Under the pieces are notes generated by a model that had not been told where the DNA came from, ran no database searches, and was given only the letters and a program-made list of their open reading frames with translations. Position numbers and translations under genes: made by a program. A stretch of DNA of 64,000 nucleotides from Euphorbia lathyris. Its lineage: Eukaryota > Streptophyta > Magnoliopsida > Malpighiales > Euphorbiaceae. Below, one piece after another: positions 1 to 9,806 of the stretch; within the stretch, counting starts at the first letter, position 1, and the number at the start of each line of letters is the position of its first letter. The stretch spans positions 17,311,001 to 17,375,000 of the forward strand of contig NC_088913.1 in the NCBI RefSeq assembly GCF_963576675.1, in the 5' to 3' direction.

Positions 1-1173
1 AAATTGTTTATTTGATCATTTGTTTAATCAGATATATAGCATTAAAATATAACTATATATAAAGGCAAGAATCTTTCATAAAGAAAGTAACCCTAAGTTT
101 ATTTAAGTAGTTATAAAGTGTTCATACAAGCATGAAGTGAGACTGTACTTTATAATAGACCAATAAACTTAAAGTAAACCCAAGTCAAGTAATATGTTAT
201 AGGGGTTGGCATATTGTTGTTGAGACTTGCATGTAACAGTGTTTTCTGTCGAGACAGAAAGCTGATCTCACAAGCTTTAGATATTCGGATATCTAGACAG
301 TTACATGGATCCGGTGAAGGAGTTCATTAGGATTGGGACCCGACTTGAGATAACAGAATGGATTGATTTATCTAATGTGTCAACTGTTCATCTCATTGGT
401 ATTAGTGGGTATAACTAATCCTCAGACTCAAACATTCGTTAATTAGTGATTCTGGATTATGGAGTCTGATACTTTGATTCCGTGCGAGCACGATCCAATA
501 GGTGAGAGCCTATGGTGTGTGAGAGCAGGGTTGGGTATCACACAAAGTAATTGCAGAATAGTTAATGTCAGATTGAGCATTCGTCACTCCCGATAAGTGG
601 GAGATATATCCAAATGGCCGCTTGTGGTGAATTGACTGAAATCCTTGCAAGGTGATACAGTTAAGAGTAGAAATGAACATTTCACTTAACTTATCTTTTC
701 GGAGTGAATTCAACCTGTACAAGTAAAATCGGACTCTTCGTTATATGTAACCTTGACACATTCCATGGTTATAAGGAATTGACCGATAGGATATAGTTGA
801 TGAAGGATCGTATTATACTATACCTAATACAGAAAGGTTAACGTCAGTTATCAACCTGACTTCTTAATTGCTCTGGGGGAATATCATAGGTTCTGCTAGT
901 AACAGCTCGCGACGGTATTCCGTTATATATATGTTGGAATTAATCATGATGAATAATTTCAAAGGATATATACGGCTAGTGGCAATAAAGAACCTAATAG
1001 GTCGCATATGGGACTTGGAATCGCAGGACGAAAATGTAATTAGCGGGACATAGACACATGGGCCGAAATTTATATATTAGTTAGGGATATTAATTTAGTT
1101 TAATAATTGTAATTAGATTATGATTATAAATTAAACTAAAGAATTATCTGATAATATTAATTGGATGTTTTAT
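1..1173 (+). mobile_element. Long LTR, 5' portion (split by LINE)
   Basis: This stretch aligns by eye with the complementary strand of the solo LTR at 51774-53583, for example around the motifs GAAGTGAGACT and GGATCCGGTGAAGGAGTTC, with many scattered substitutions. By that alignment the window starts roughly 60 bases inside the LTR, so its 5' terminus is missing. The LTR is interrupted at 1173 by the LINE and resumes at 13704; the last 15 bases here are the first copy of the LINE target duplication. Because the 5' flank is unseen, it is unclear whether this is a solo LTR or one end of a larger element. It has no protein-coding capacity. Confidence 0.85.
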
Positions 1174-1600
1174 ATCTTCTCTTTTTCAATCTGTCTTCTC
1201 TCTCTCAGATTTGTTGTCATGGTGAAGAATTTTTATGAAGATTGAGAGTTTTGAGATCTATCTCTTCTCTTTTAGATCTTTCTCTCTCTTTTAGATCTAT
1301 CTTCTCTTTTTCAGATCTGGCTTCTCTCTCTCAGATCTGTTGTCATGGTGAAGAATTTTTATGAAGATGGAGAATTTTGAGATCTATCTTCTCTCTCTCA
1401 GATCTATTTCTCTCTTTTAGATCTATCTCCTCTCTTTCAAATCTCTCTTCTCTCTCTAAAACACAGGATCAATTTTATAACTCAATTTTCTCTCTCTCTC
1501 TCTCTCTCTCAATTAGTTATATCTAAATTAACTATAACTAATAGTAGAATTTAAGAAAAGTAAATCTCTCTCTCTCTCTCTCTCTCTCTCGGCGATCACC
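1174..1600 (+). repeat. LINE 5' leader with tandem repeats and CT microsatellites
   Basis: The leader has two copies of a unit of about 126 bases: TCAGATTTGTTGTCATGG from 1205 and TCAGATCTGTTGTCATGG from 1331, each followed by a near-identical GAAGAATTTTTATGAAG segment and flanked by CTTCTCTCTC/AGATCT motifs. Pure TC runs lie at about 1488-1510 and 1565-1590. Tandem 5' modules in LINEs are often promoter or regulatory units; that role is inferred, not shown. Confidence 0.8.
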
Positions 1601-1609
1601 AAGGCGATC

Positions 1610-3580
1610 GTGAAGGTTAAGGGGGATGGGTCGGTGAAGGCAGGCGGCTGGCCTGTGTCGGATCTGGTGGTGGCGGGGCACGGGCGGGGCAATGACTCCG
1701 GGATCGATGAGGCGTGGGCAGCGGCGGATGATGGGAGATCTGAGGGATCTCCTCGGGGGAGGAGGCGGAGCAGCGGGATTCGAAGGGATCGGTCGAGGGA
1801 TAGGAGTAGATCAGAGTGGGTGGATGGTAGGGAGGCGGATCCGGCGGTTTCGACGGGGGGTGCTAGGGGTGCGTCGGTGCCGTTGGGGGCTTCTAGGGAT
1901 GCGGCGGCCGATCGGGGGCTGGAAGGTGTTGGTGCCGCGGTCGCGGCCCTAGACTCGTTTTTCACGGAGGGACGCGCGCATGATTTCGGAGTTAGAGGGC
2001 CGCTTCCGGTGCTTGGGCCACAGGGAGTACCGGCCGTCTCTCCCCAGCAGGATGAGCATGTCGTGCGACTTTCGTTGGCCGCGCTGGCCGCGCTGGCCGC
2101 GCAGGCCGTGCTGGCCGTGCTGGACGCACAGGCCGCGCAAGCCGCACAGACTGCGCAAGTCGCTCAAGCGGGAGTTTCCGTGGATTTGGGAGGCCCCTCT
2201 TGGAGGGATAAGTTGCTAGGGGTGTCAGAGGAGGATCCCATGATGGAGGTGGATGCTTTTGAGAATGATTCCGGGGATTTTCTCTCTGATTCCGATTCTG
2301 AGGATGGAGAGCCTGATAACCCGTTGTGTCCTAGGATCCGGCTGTCCTCAGATGACAAGCGGGTCATGAGATCGAAGTGGAAATTGGCGTTAATCGTCAC
2401 TGTGTTGGGGAAAAGGATCAGTTTCAATTATTTTGCCCAGAGGATCCAGGCTCAATGGGCAAAGAAAGGAAAGGTTACTATCACAGACCTTGAAAATGAC
2501 TATTATGTCATTAAATTCACAAGGGTTGAGGATTTCAATGCTGTTGTGAATGGTGGTCCGTATATTATCTCCAATCATGTGTTGGCTCTGAGACCTTGGG
2601 TCCTAAATTTTGATCCCCATGATTGCTCTGTTAACAGGATCCTTACTTGGGTTAGGTTCCCGAGCCTACCTCTTGAATACTACAGTGATAGGTTCCTGAA
2701 CAAGATTGGTAGCCTTGTTGGGAAAGTCCACCATGTTGATAAGACTACCATTGGGGCAGTGAGAGGCAAGTTTGCCAGGGTCTGTATCGATATTGATCTC
2801 GCTAAGCCTCTTCTTTCTCAGTTCTGTACTCAAAACAAGGTCTATCATATTGAATATGAAGGTATACACAACATCTGCTATGAATGTGGTATGTTTGGCC
2901 ATACCCTTGAGGGTTGTCCTAAGAGGAGGAAGGACGTGGAGGAGTTGGTGCAACCTATCATAGGCGAAGCTGAGAAGAGTCAAGGGGAAGTAAGGAGCTT
3001 TGGCCCATGTATGCTTGCCAAGAGGCCAGTGAGAAGGAAGCCACGTGCTAATGTTAATGCTAATCATTCACCAGATATCAGTACGAAGATGACTACTCTC
3101 CAGATTGCTCCTGAGATCAAGGTCAGACCCCCGGATATTAAGAAGGGGATTGAGACTGGAGTGGACTCAGCTTCGGGTTCCGGGTCAAGGTTCGGTGTTT
3201 TGTCTATGGAGGAAGATCAGGACTCGGATCCTTCTGATAAGCAGATTGATTTAAGCATGCCTGGTCTGGAGTCGGTAGAGCATGCCTCTAGTCTGGGTAA
3301 TTCTGTTAATCCTCTCTTTGTCTCTAATGCTTCTGCTAAAGGCAAAGAGATTCCCCAGTCTATCCTGTCAGCTGGGAAGGGTTTGAGTAGGGAGGCGAGT
3401 ACTCTACATCCTCCTGTTGATGCTCCTATTGGTAAGACTATAGGAGTGAGTAAGTTAAACATGAAGAATCCCAAAGGGAAACCTAAAAAGAACCTTCATG
3501 GTTTGAATTCTTTGGATAAAAGGGGTCCTTCTGGGACCGCCTCTAGGCTCTCCGGAGCCCCGAACAAATACCTGATCTAG
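1610..3580 (+). CDS. LINE ORF1 (RNA-binding, DUF4283-like region plus CCHC knuckle)
   Basis: An uninterrupted frame of about 656 codons. The C-terminal two thirds looks like plant LINE ORF1: a DUF4283-like region at about residues 250-400 (WKLALIVTVLGKRI, ILTWVRFPSLPLEYY) and a zinc knuckle CYECGMFGHTLEGC at about residue 424. These proteins coat element RNA in the retrotransposition particle. The first 200 residues are unusual: GC-rich DNA, low complexity, an Ala/Gln repeat at about residues 150-185, and no in-frame ATG before 2240. The start is therefore uncertain: a non-ATG start, a start at 2240, or loss of the initiator. The stop at 3578-3580 lies 33 bases before the ORF2 ATG. Confidence 0.85.
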   Translation: MKVKGDGSVKAGGWPVSDLVVAGHGRGNDSGIDEAWAAADDGRSEGSPRGRRRSSGIRRDRSRDRSRSEWVDGREADPAVSTGGARGASVPLGASRDAAADRGLEGVGAAVAALDSFFTEGRAHDFGVRGPLPVLGPQGVPAVSPQQDEHVVRLSLAALAALAAQAVLAVLDAQAAQAAQTAQVAQAGVSVDLGGPSWRDKLLGVSEEDPMMEVDAFENDSGDFLSDSDSEDGEPDNPLCPRIRLSSDDKRVMRSKWKLALIVTVLGKRISFNYFAQRIQAQWAKKGKVTITDLENDYYVIKFTRVEDFNAVVNGGPYIISNHVLALRPWVLNFDPHDCSVNRILTWVRFPSLPLEYYSDRFLNKIGSLVGKVHHVDKTTIGAVRGKFARVCIDIDLAKPLLSQFCTQNKVYHIEYEGIHNICYECGMFGHTLEGCPKRRKDVEELVQPIIGEAEKSQGEVRSFGPCMLAKRPVRRKPRANVNANHSPDISTKMTTLQIAPEIKVRPPDIKKGIETGVDSASGSGSRFGVLSMEEDQDSDPSDKQIDLSMPGLESVEHASSLGNSVNPLFVSNASAKGKEIPQSILSAGKGLSREASTLHPPVDAPIGKTIGVSKLNMKNPKGKPKKNLHGLNSLDKRGPSGTASRLSGAPNKYLI

Positions 3581-3613
3581 GGTTTGGGCCTGCGTCTGTA
3601 GTCTCCCCCTCTG

Positions 3614-5194
3614 ATGGACTTCTTCGTTTGGAATGTTAGAGGTACGGCGAGCAAGGCTACCCGCATTCATGTCAATGATCTCATTAAACAGTTTAACCCT
3701 TCCTGCTTTGTCCTTCTTGAGACCAAGGTTAGTGGAGCCAAAGCAGATGAGGTGGTTAGAAAGTTTAAGAATTGGAATTGCGTCAGGTCGGAGGCTACTG
3801 GCCGGGCATGGGGGATTTGGCTCTTTTGGAAGCCAGGTCAAGTCAATATTGATATTGTTACTATGGACAGTCAATTCATCCATAGTAAGGTGTGTTACCC
3901 GGGTAATAAACCCTTCTTTATTACCTTCGTCTATGCTGATCCTGTTTCGACTAACCGAAGAAGGCTGTGGGAGATCCTTCATTCTTTTAGCTCTAACATG
4001 GTGGAGGCGTGGTTGGTTGCCGGGAATTTTAATGACATTGCCCTCTTGAGTGATCAGAGAGGAGGGGGTAATCATTATGTGAACCGGTGTCTTAATCATA
4101 AGCAAAGTATGGATATGTGCGGGCTTTCGGACCTGGGTGCTGCTGGCCACAAATTTACCTGGAAAAGGAATAGTGTGTTTGTTAGGTTGGATAAGGTGTA
4201 CGCTAATGTTGCAGCGATTTATAGGTTTCTTGAGGTCAAGGTACTTAATCTCCCTTTCCGTCACTCAGACCATTGCCCTATCCTCATTAATTTGGTCAAA
4301 GGAAATCGGCTGAAAGGTAATAGACCTTTTAGGTATCTGGTGGCTTGGGAGTCTCACCCCGAGTTTAAGGATTTCGTTAAAAGCAATTGGCATCCCCACT
4401 CTGATGTTCTCCTCGCTACTGAGGAATTCAGGAGGAATGTGGCTGTTTGGAATAAAAATACTTTTGGTCATATTATCAAGAGGAAGAACAAACTCTTGAG
4501 GAGAATGGAAGGTGTTCAGCGTTGCTTGGAGGTTCGTTTTGATCATAGCCTGAATGGTCACCTAAGAGCTCTTCAGAACGAGTTGGAAGCTGTGCTTAGA
4601 CAGGAAGAGCTTCTGTGGTTCCAGAAATCTAGGAAGGCTTGGATTCAAGACGGGGACCGGAATACCAGGTTTTTCCACCTCTCAACGATCATTAGGAGAC
4701 AGCGAAATAGGATCGAGGCTATTAAAGACGCCAGTGGTGAGTGGATTTTTGAGGAGGAGGACATTCGGCGCCTTGCCCTTGATTTCTACAAGGACCTGTT
4801 CAGAGAGGAAGCTGTGGACCCACTCTGGCATTTCCTTTCCTCGTTTGGGGGAGGATGCTATTAATAATGCTTTCCATCCCATTGAGCTTAAAGAGATTGA
4901 TTTGGCCTTCTCCAGCATCGGTTCCACTAAGGCTCCTGGTATTGATGGTATCCCCGCTAGTTTCTATCATAAACACTGGGACACTGTTAAAGAGGGTATA
5001 TACAGCTTTGTGTTAGGTGTCTTTGGTGGTTCGAACGATATCAGTTTGGTTAATAAAACCCTCATTGTCTTGATTCCTAAGGTTGCCAAGCCTTCTTCCT
5101 TTCTCCAGATGAGACCCATCAGTCTTTGTAATGTCTTGTATAAAGCTATTACTAAGATTGTGGCTAATAGAATCCGGAAGATCCTTCCGGATAT
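3614..5194 (+). pseudogene. LINE ORF2, 5' part: endonuclease and start of reverse transcriptase (frameshifted)
   Basis: The frame opens at 3614 with an APE-type endonuclease: WNVRG, the acidic ETK, AGNFND, RLDKVYAN and SDHCPI are all present at about residues 7-220. A one-base shift at about 4835 ends the first frame at 4864 and continues it in the next, where reverse-transcriptase motifs follow: STKAPGIDGIP, LIVLIPKV and MRPISLCNVLYKAI. Coding runs up to the CACTA insertion after codon position 2 of an Ile. The endonuclease nicks target DNA and the reverse transcriptase primes from the nick. Endonuclease motifs look intact; the shift and the insertion destroy the protein. Confidence 0.92.
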
Positions 5195-5748
5195 CACTAC
5201 AAAAAAAGAGGCTTTTAATGAGAAGAAAAATTATCATTAAAAGTCCAAATATTCTCATGAAATATTTTTTAATGAGAACTATTACTCTCATGGCTCCCTT
5301 CATTACAGGGGTCCCTTACTAAAAGTAATTATGAGAATAAAATATCTTCTCATTATCACCATATATAATGAGATTAATTGTCCTCGTCATGAATTTTTAT
5401 AATAATAAAAACTCTTCTCGTTAAATTGTTTATAATAATTAGAATTATTCTCATTAATTTTTTATATAATAATTAAAAATCTTCTCATTAAATCTTTTAT
5501 AATGATTCAAAAACCCCTCATTAAAAATTTTATCATAATAAAAAAAATATTTACATTATATAATAATATTTTGATTATTAATTATAAGAATACAATTCAA
5601 TAATAGATTATGAAACGAACATTTCAATTCACTAAGAAGAAAGAGCCGCAACTTGGAGAAACAAAATGTATTACATGAGCAACACAATAGCTTGGATTTA
5701 CATATTGGTAAACAATCAGCATCAATATCCTATATAAAAACTCTAGCC

Positions 5749-6152
5749 GGATGCCCGACTCCAATAAACATGGCATAGCCAAGCATTCCAACCGCTGTAG
5801 GACAAACAACAACCTACACAATGCAAGCACTATAATTAATATACCTAATTAGCAGTACCAAAAAAATGAAAAATGTATGTTTGAACCATTGTCACATGTG
5901 TACCTTATCGTAAATCCAGTGTACAGTACCATCTCCTCAATCTCCCTTAATCGTAGTATGGATCCTATGTTTTCATAGAGTTACAATTACAAACCGAACC
6001 CATTAAAATTCAATTTGAATCTGAATTATGACAACACCAACTTACTTTGGTTGAACCACAAGACCAACCATCCCCAACAAGTGAACATTATGTAAAATAC
6101 ATCCTAGTGCAGCCTTTTCCATTGCCACACTTTCAGAATAAAGACAACAAGC
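5749..6152 (-). pseudogene. Exon-like stretches in the CACTA element, unassigned
   Basis: On the minus strand an open stretch at 6152-6046 ends in the donor-like AAA/GTAAGT, and a second begins at 5813 after the acceptor-like GCATTGTGTAG. Both are rich in hydrophobic codons (for example HNVHLLGMVGLVVQ), as in a small membrane protein. The second stretch is open in two frames; the phase from the first exon gives KLLFVLQRLECLAMP, the other frame gives CPTAVGMLGYAMFIGVGHP. I do not recognise the gene. The splice-like borders and the neighbouring captured fragments suggest it too was copied from a host gene. Confidence 0.35.
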
Positions 6153-6337
6153 TGATACCCTGTTATGACTCATATTGATACCTAAAAGTTCAAATTCCAG
6201 GTCTCTCACAAGACGTATACCAATGAATCCTAAAAGTAATTAGAAATACTCCATAATTCACTCAAAAGTCACCCATAAGAAGAATTAATATAAGAAATCA
6301 TATTGCAAACTTTATAATTAGAAATACTCTAACTTGT

Positions 6338-6545
6338 TACCAGTTCTGTAAGAGAGCATGACCTGTTTTTCTGTTATGTACAGAACAAGACCTGCTCTGT
6401 TACAAAACTGGTCCATGTCTGAACTGGCATACCAGTTCTGGACTGGTATACCAGCCTAGAACTTGTTAATAGTTTTGTAACAGAATAGGACCTGTTCAGA
6501 ATAGGTCCAGGTCATTTCATACAATTTCACACTGGTGTGCCATTC
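6338..6545. repeat. Cluster of CCAGTTCTG/CAGAACTGG-type motifs inside the CACTA element
   Basis: Variants of CCAGTTCTG, ACCTGTTCTG and ACTGGTATACCAG recur in both orientations over about 200 bases. A second cluster lies at about 8240-8335, with CAGTTCTGGAACCCAGTTCTG and related words. The origin is unknown; decayed minisatellite, palindromic sequence or protein-binding array are all possible. Confidence 0.5.
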
Positions 6546-6768
6546 CCAATCATAACAGAAAGGGCACAGTTCCAACTTCATAACAACAAATTTCTAACAC
6601 TCCTGAGACTGATTGCTAACCACATGAAAGCAATAATTGTCATCAGTTTGTAATAAACGCACAAATAAAACCATGAAATCCATAAGATCAATGGGTACGA
6701 AAGAAACCACATGAATTTCAGAAAATTGATAAGGTTATAGAAATCTCATATAACTTACCCCCGTTAGG

Positions 6769-6876
6769 AGAGTTCCTAAGAGGCGCCTCCACTGCTAGCC
6801 TTACCACTCCATAAGTTAAGCAAGTGAGAAGCAGCAATATCACCCAACTTTTTATTTTGATCTGCTAATCCAAATT
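6769..6876 (-). pseudogene. Exon-like stretch (ADQNKKLGDIAASHLLNLW), unassigned
   Basis: On the minus strand, after an acceptor-like CCGTGTTTGCAG, a frame of about 33 codons reads FGLADQNKKLGDIAASHL then LNLWSGKASSGG and stops. It has the composition of a real amphipathic coding exon, and it lies between other captured fragments in the CACTA element. I cannot assign it to a family. Confidence 0.4.
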
Positions 6877-6897
6877 CTGCAAACACGGATTTAGTAA

Positions 6898-7095
6898 AAA
6901 AGAATAGATGAAGAACTGGGAGTTTCACCAAGACAAGTAGCAATCTGGTATCAGAACAGAAGAGTTAGACACAAAACTGAAGCTAAAGAGAATTACTTTA
7001 ACAACATCCAACAAGAGCTAGGTAATGTATTAGCTGAAAAATTTAGGCTCAAGAAAGAAGTTTGCACGCTACAATACGATCTAAAGAAGGTTTGA
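6898..7095 (+). pseudogene. HD-Zip homeodomain-leucine zipper fragment in the CACTA element
   Basis: A frame of about 62 codons begins after an in-frame stop and reads EELGVSPRQVAIWYQNRRVR followed by HKTEAKENYFNNI. This matches the recognition helix of HD-Zip homeodomains (usual form PRQVAVWFQNRRARWKTK), including the invariant Asn and the RR pair. It continues directly into a heptad-like segment with Leu at spaced positions (ELGNVLAEKFRLKKEVCTL), the zipper that follows the homeodomain in this plant-specific class. The N-terminal arm and helices 1-2 are absent. The end AAAGAAG/GTTTGA could be an exon border. It is a captured fragment, not a functional gene; the class (I-like) is a guess. 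Confidence 0.75.
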
Positions 7096-7166
7096 GAGAT
7101 AATAGGACTCACATCAACTACTACTCTTCTACCAGGCAGTATCTGATGATGATGCTTCCAATTCAC

Positions 7167-7421
7167 TCACCTTGAAATATACCTTACAAGTGGCCTTATA
7201 CCAGTAAGGTTCCAGTGAGGAACTTTACGCTTGTCTAAGTTGGCCTGTAAACATGCTAGAGAAGTATGAAAACAATCAAAGACTCTTGATTCAATCAGTA
7301 AATTATGATCAGGACATACAGTCACTCTAACATTTCGATGATCACAGCATAATCCATAACAATGGAATTTTGCAGCGGCGCGTAACAAGGCATAATCCAT
7401 AGGGGTGTCAATTTCTGACAT
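7167..7421 (-). pseudogene. Unassigned exon with ATG start and consensus donor, in the CACTA element
   Basis: An open frame of 84 codons starts with ATG (MSEIDTPMDYALLRAAAKF) and contains several Cys and His residues (KFHCYGLCCDHRNVRV). Its stop TGA overlaps a perfect splice donor, TCAAG/GTGAGT, so the stop is probably intron read-through and this is a first or internal exon of about 250 bases. No family was recognised. It lies about 200 bases downstream, in the same orientation, of the RPT4-like exons, but it does not look like RPT4 sequence. Confidence 0.45.
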
Positions 7422-7620
7422 TGCAATACGATTTATAAAGATAATTCGACTGACATGACATGAGTTGCACTATTATAATTTTCACAGCATAATCAAACTG
7501 CATTTCCAATAAAATTCAAAAACAATATCGATAAAGATAAATTGAATTTGCTTTTACAAACATACCCATGCCAAGTGTAGAAAGTTCAACCTCATTGTGC
7601 TGCTAGAAAGAAATTGATGG

Positions 7621-7872
7621 CACTTTCTCGTATCAACCTAACACTTTCTCCAATGTACTTGTCTATGATGGCACTTGAAACAACCTTCATCAAAAATCAA
7701 AACTACATGTCGTAAAGATCTAAATGAAAACAACAGAACATATCTATGGAAAAGAATCAATTTGGGAAACTATATCTGACCTTCAAGAAGTTGGCATCTA
7801 TATTACCAGCAACAGCCCTAGCCAAGAACATCTTCCCAATACCAGGAGGTCCATAAACAAGAACATGATGAT
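7621..7872 (-). pseudogene. 26S proteasome ATPase RPT4 fragment (two exons plus intron) in the CACTA element
   Basis: On the minus strand, 7866-7781 reads [20 protein letters not shown] then NIDANFLK, the Walker A region of AAA ATPases in the form typical of RPT4 (normally GPPGTGKT and [14 protein letters not shown]). A GTCAGA donor follows, then an intron of about 95 bases ending in TGATGAAG, and a second exon (7684-7621) reading VVSSAIIDKYIGESVRLIRE, which continues RPT4 directly. The preserved intron means capture at the DNA level rather than from mRNA. Walker A carries Thr to Ile and Thr to Met changes, each explained by a C-to-T transition. RPT4 unfolds substrates in the proteasome base; this fragment cannot. 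Confidence 0.85.
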
Positions 7873-8040
7873 TCAAAGAGTGAGAATTTGAGTAGATAAA
7901 TAACTTTATCCTAATGGGACAGCAGCTAACAAATTTTTATACAATGCAAGAAACTTTATCCTAATGGGACAGCGGCCATATTCTTATTCCAATTGGACAG
8001 ATAAATGCATTAAGCGACTGGCCATTGTATGTAATATTTC

Positions 8041-8171
8041 CAGTTTTGGTCATTGTGCATCCGACTTAGATAATATTCATCTCTGAGATGGGCAATGAAA
8101 GGACTAGTACTTTGCGAATCAGTGAGCATTTGTCGAAGATCAGAAGCTTCTTCTTTAAGCCTTGCATTCTC
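8041..8171 (-). pseudogene. Coiled-coil coding fragment in the CACTA element, unassigned
   Basis: The minus strand reads ENARLKEEASDLRQMLTDSQ and then STSPFIAHLRDEYYLSRM. The first part has heptad spacing and Glu/Lys balance like a leucine zipper or coiled coil. A stop codon precedes it, and no initiator or splice site could be assigned. It is probably another captured exon; the donor gene is unknown. Confidence 0.4.
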
Positions 8172-9687
8172 TTAACAACATTATCATGAAACTGATAAAC
8201 ATTATTTAAATTTGTCTAAAAGGTTGTGATTTTCATTAACTACAAACCTGTTCTGTTCCCCAGCTCTAGAAACAGAACTGTAACTGGGTTTCTAGTTCAG
8301 TTTCCCAGTTCTGGAACCCAGTTCTGTTTTCACAACTCAACTATACAATGTATGGGATTGGTTTGGGAAGATAACCTCATCATGACAAACAATTTTAAAT
8401 ATTTCCTAATCAATAAAGTAACTATGGGATCAAAGCAACAAGGTTGCTTGAATTATATATATCTTCTCAAGTTTAGACATACCTTCCACTTACTATGTTT
8501 AACTATATCATTTATGCATATTCAGTTTCTACAACATCATCATCTTCATGTTGCCACTAAGTACAATTAATTGACAACCACAATTTCTTTTTTTTTAGTG
8601 AATACTAGTATTATATAATAAAAACCAAACCCCTTCAGGTCCTCCAATGCATAAAAATTAATGAATAAAATTAGATCATATATGTTGTTTTATTATTTAA
8701 TTTAATAGAACAATTGGGTCTAGCTTTTCCATTATGATAATTAGAAATAAGCTCTTGAGCTATTAGAATATTTTCAACAATTTATCTAAGATAAATACAG
8801 ACTAATTTAGGAAAATAATCATATTTAAACCTTACTAAGCCTAATGCTTGGAAAACAAACTATTATAACCAATTGTTGTTTGTTTACCTTCCTTCCTATT
8901 TGGCTTTGGATGTTTAAAACTGTTATGGTGTTTGCTTAACTTCCTTCTTATTTAGTCTTCACAACCCAATTGGTAGTTTGTTTACAAAATGAAGAATGGC
9001 AAAATGTGAATGCAATTAGAACACAAGATGGTATACTAGTTAAGCCTCTTGAATTGAATGAGCATTATACGAGAAATGGTGATATCATGAATCGTTGCCT
9101 AAAGAACAGAGCAAGGAAGCGAACTAAAAACATAGAAAGGAACTAGATTTTTAATCTAGTGATCATTATAACCAAGTGATACAGATTTTCAGCATACAAA
9201 CCGAACTGATAAGTCCAGAACTTGGAATTTATGCTGCAAACTACTAACCATCTTATAAAATGAAAACTTTAATATATGAGGAAACGATTGACTGAGATTC
9301 AGAGATACAATATAGAACTCAGGCCTAACAAGGGTGTGGTTGCAACACCCTCACTCTCAAGCCCAAGAGTAAGAACAAGGGATTCATGAATATGAAAGAT
9401 TCAAAGAACAACTCAGTGTAAGGTTTGCTGCAAGAAAGACCCTTGAAATCACGTGTAATTGGTCAGGTTTACCAAAATTAAGTAAATACAAATTTTATTC
9501 TAGGATTTGAATTTCCTTTTCTCGGCTAAAGCAAAATTGAAGCAAACCTAACATTTCAAAAAGCTACATTGTAGTTATCCAAACCCAAAAGAATGAGATA
9601 AAGCAATTAATTTGGGGAATGAAGAAACATAAAAGCAAGTAAATGAGGAGTATTAATCACATCTTCAGAAGAAGGAATTGGTTCCAT

Positions 9688-9806
9688 TACTGCTTGAGTT
9701 TGTACGAGATAGTGGTCTTACTAGTGGCATAGAGACCCGCCATAAGAATTCACATCTCCTTTTTAGCGAAATGACGGCTAACAAGCTTCCTAAGGGCCAG
9801 CCCCAT
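9688..9806 (-). pseudogene. ARF-type small GTPase fragment in the CACTA element
   Basis: The minus strand starts with ATG at 9806 and reads MGLALRKLVSRHFAKKEM, then a TGA stop, then ILMAGLYATSKTTISYKLKQ in the same frame. This matches the start of ADP-ribosylation factor GTPases: the myristoylated N-terminal helix (MGLxFxKLFxxLFAKKEMR) and the P-loop strand (ILMVGLDAAGKTTILYKLK). The TGA replaces the conserved Arg codon and fits a single C-to-T change. P-loop residues are altered (GLDAAGKTT to GLYATSKTT). Similarity ends at the Gln before another stop. ARFs recruit vesicle coats; this piece is dead. Confidence 0.82.

Noticed and set aside
1528..1965. A 145-codon minus-strand frame rich in Pro, Ser and Ala.
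   Set aside because: It is the antisense of the GC-rich LINE 5' region and includes CT-microsatellite translation (RERERERE); no support as a gene.
3455..4264. A 269-codon open frame on the minus strand across LINE ORF1/ORF2.
   Set aside because: It lies antisense to well-supported ORF2 endonuclease coding sequence and shows no family motif.
8226..8570. A 114-codon plus-strand frame in the CACTA element.
   Set aside because: It runs through the CAGTTCTG motif cluster and AT-rich DNA, and shows no conserved motif or splice architecture.
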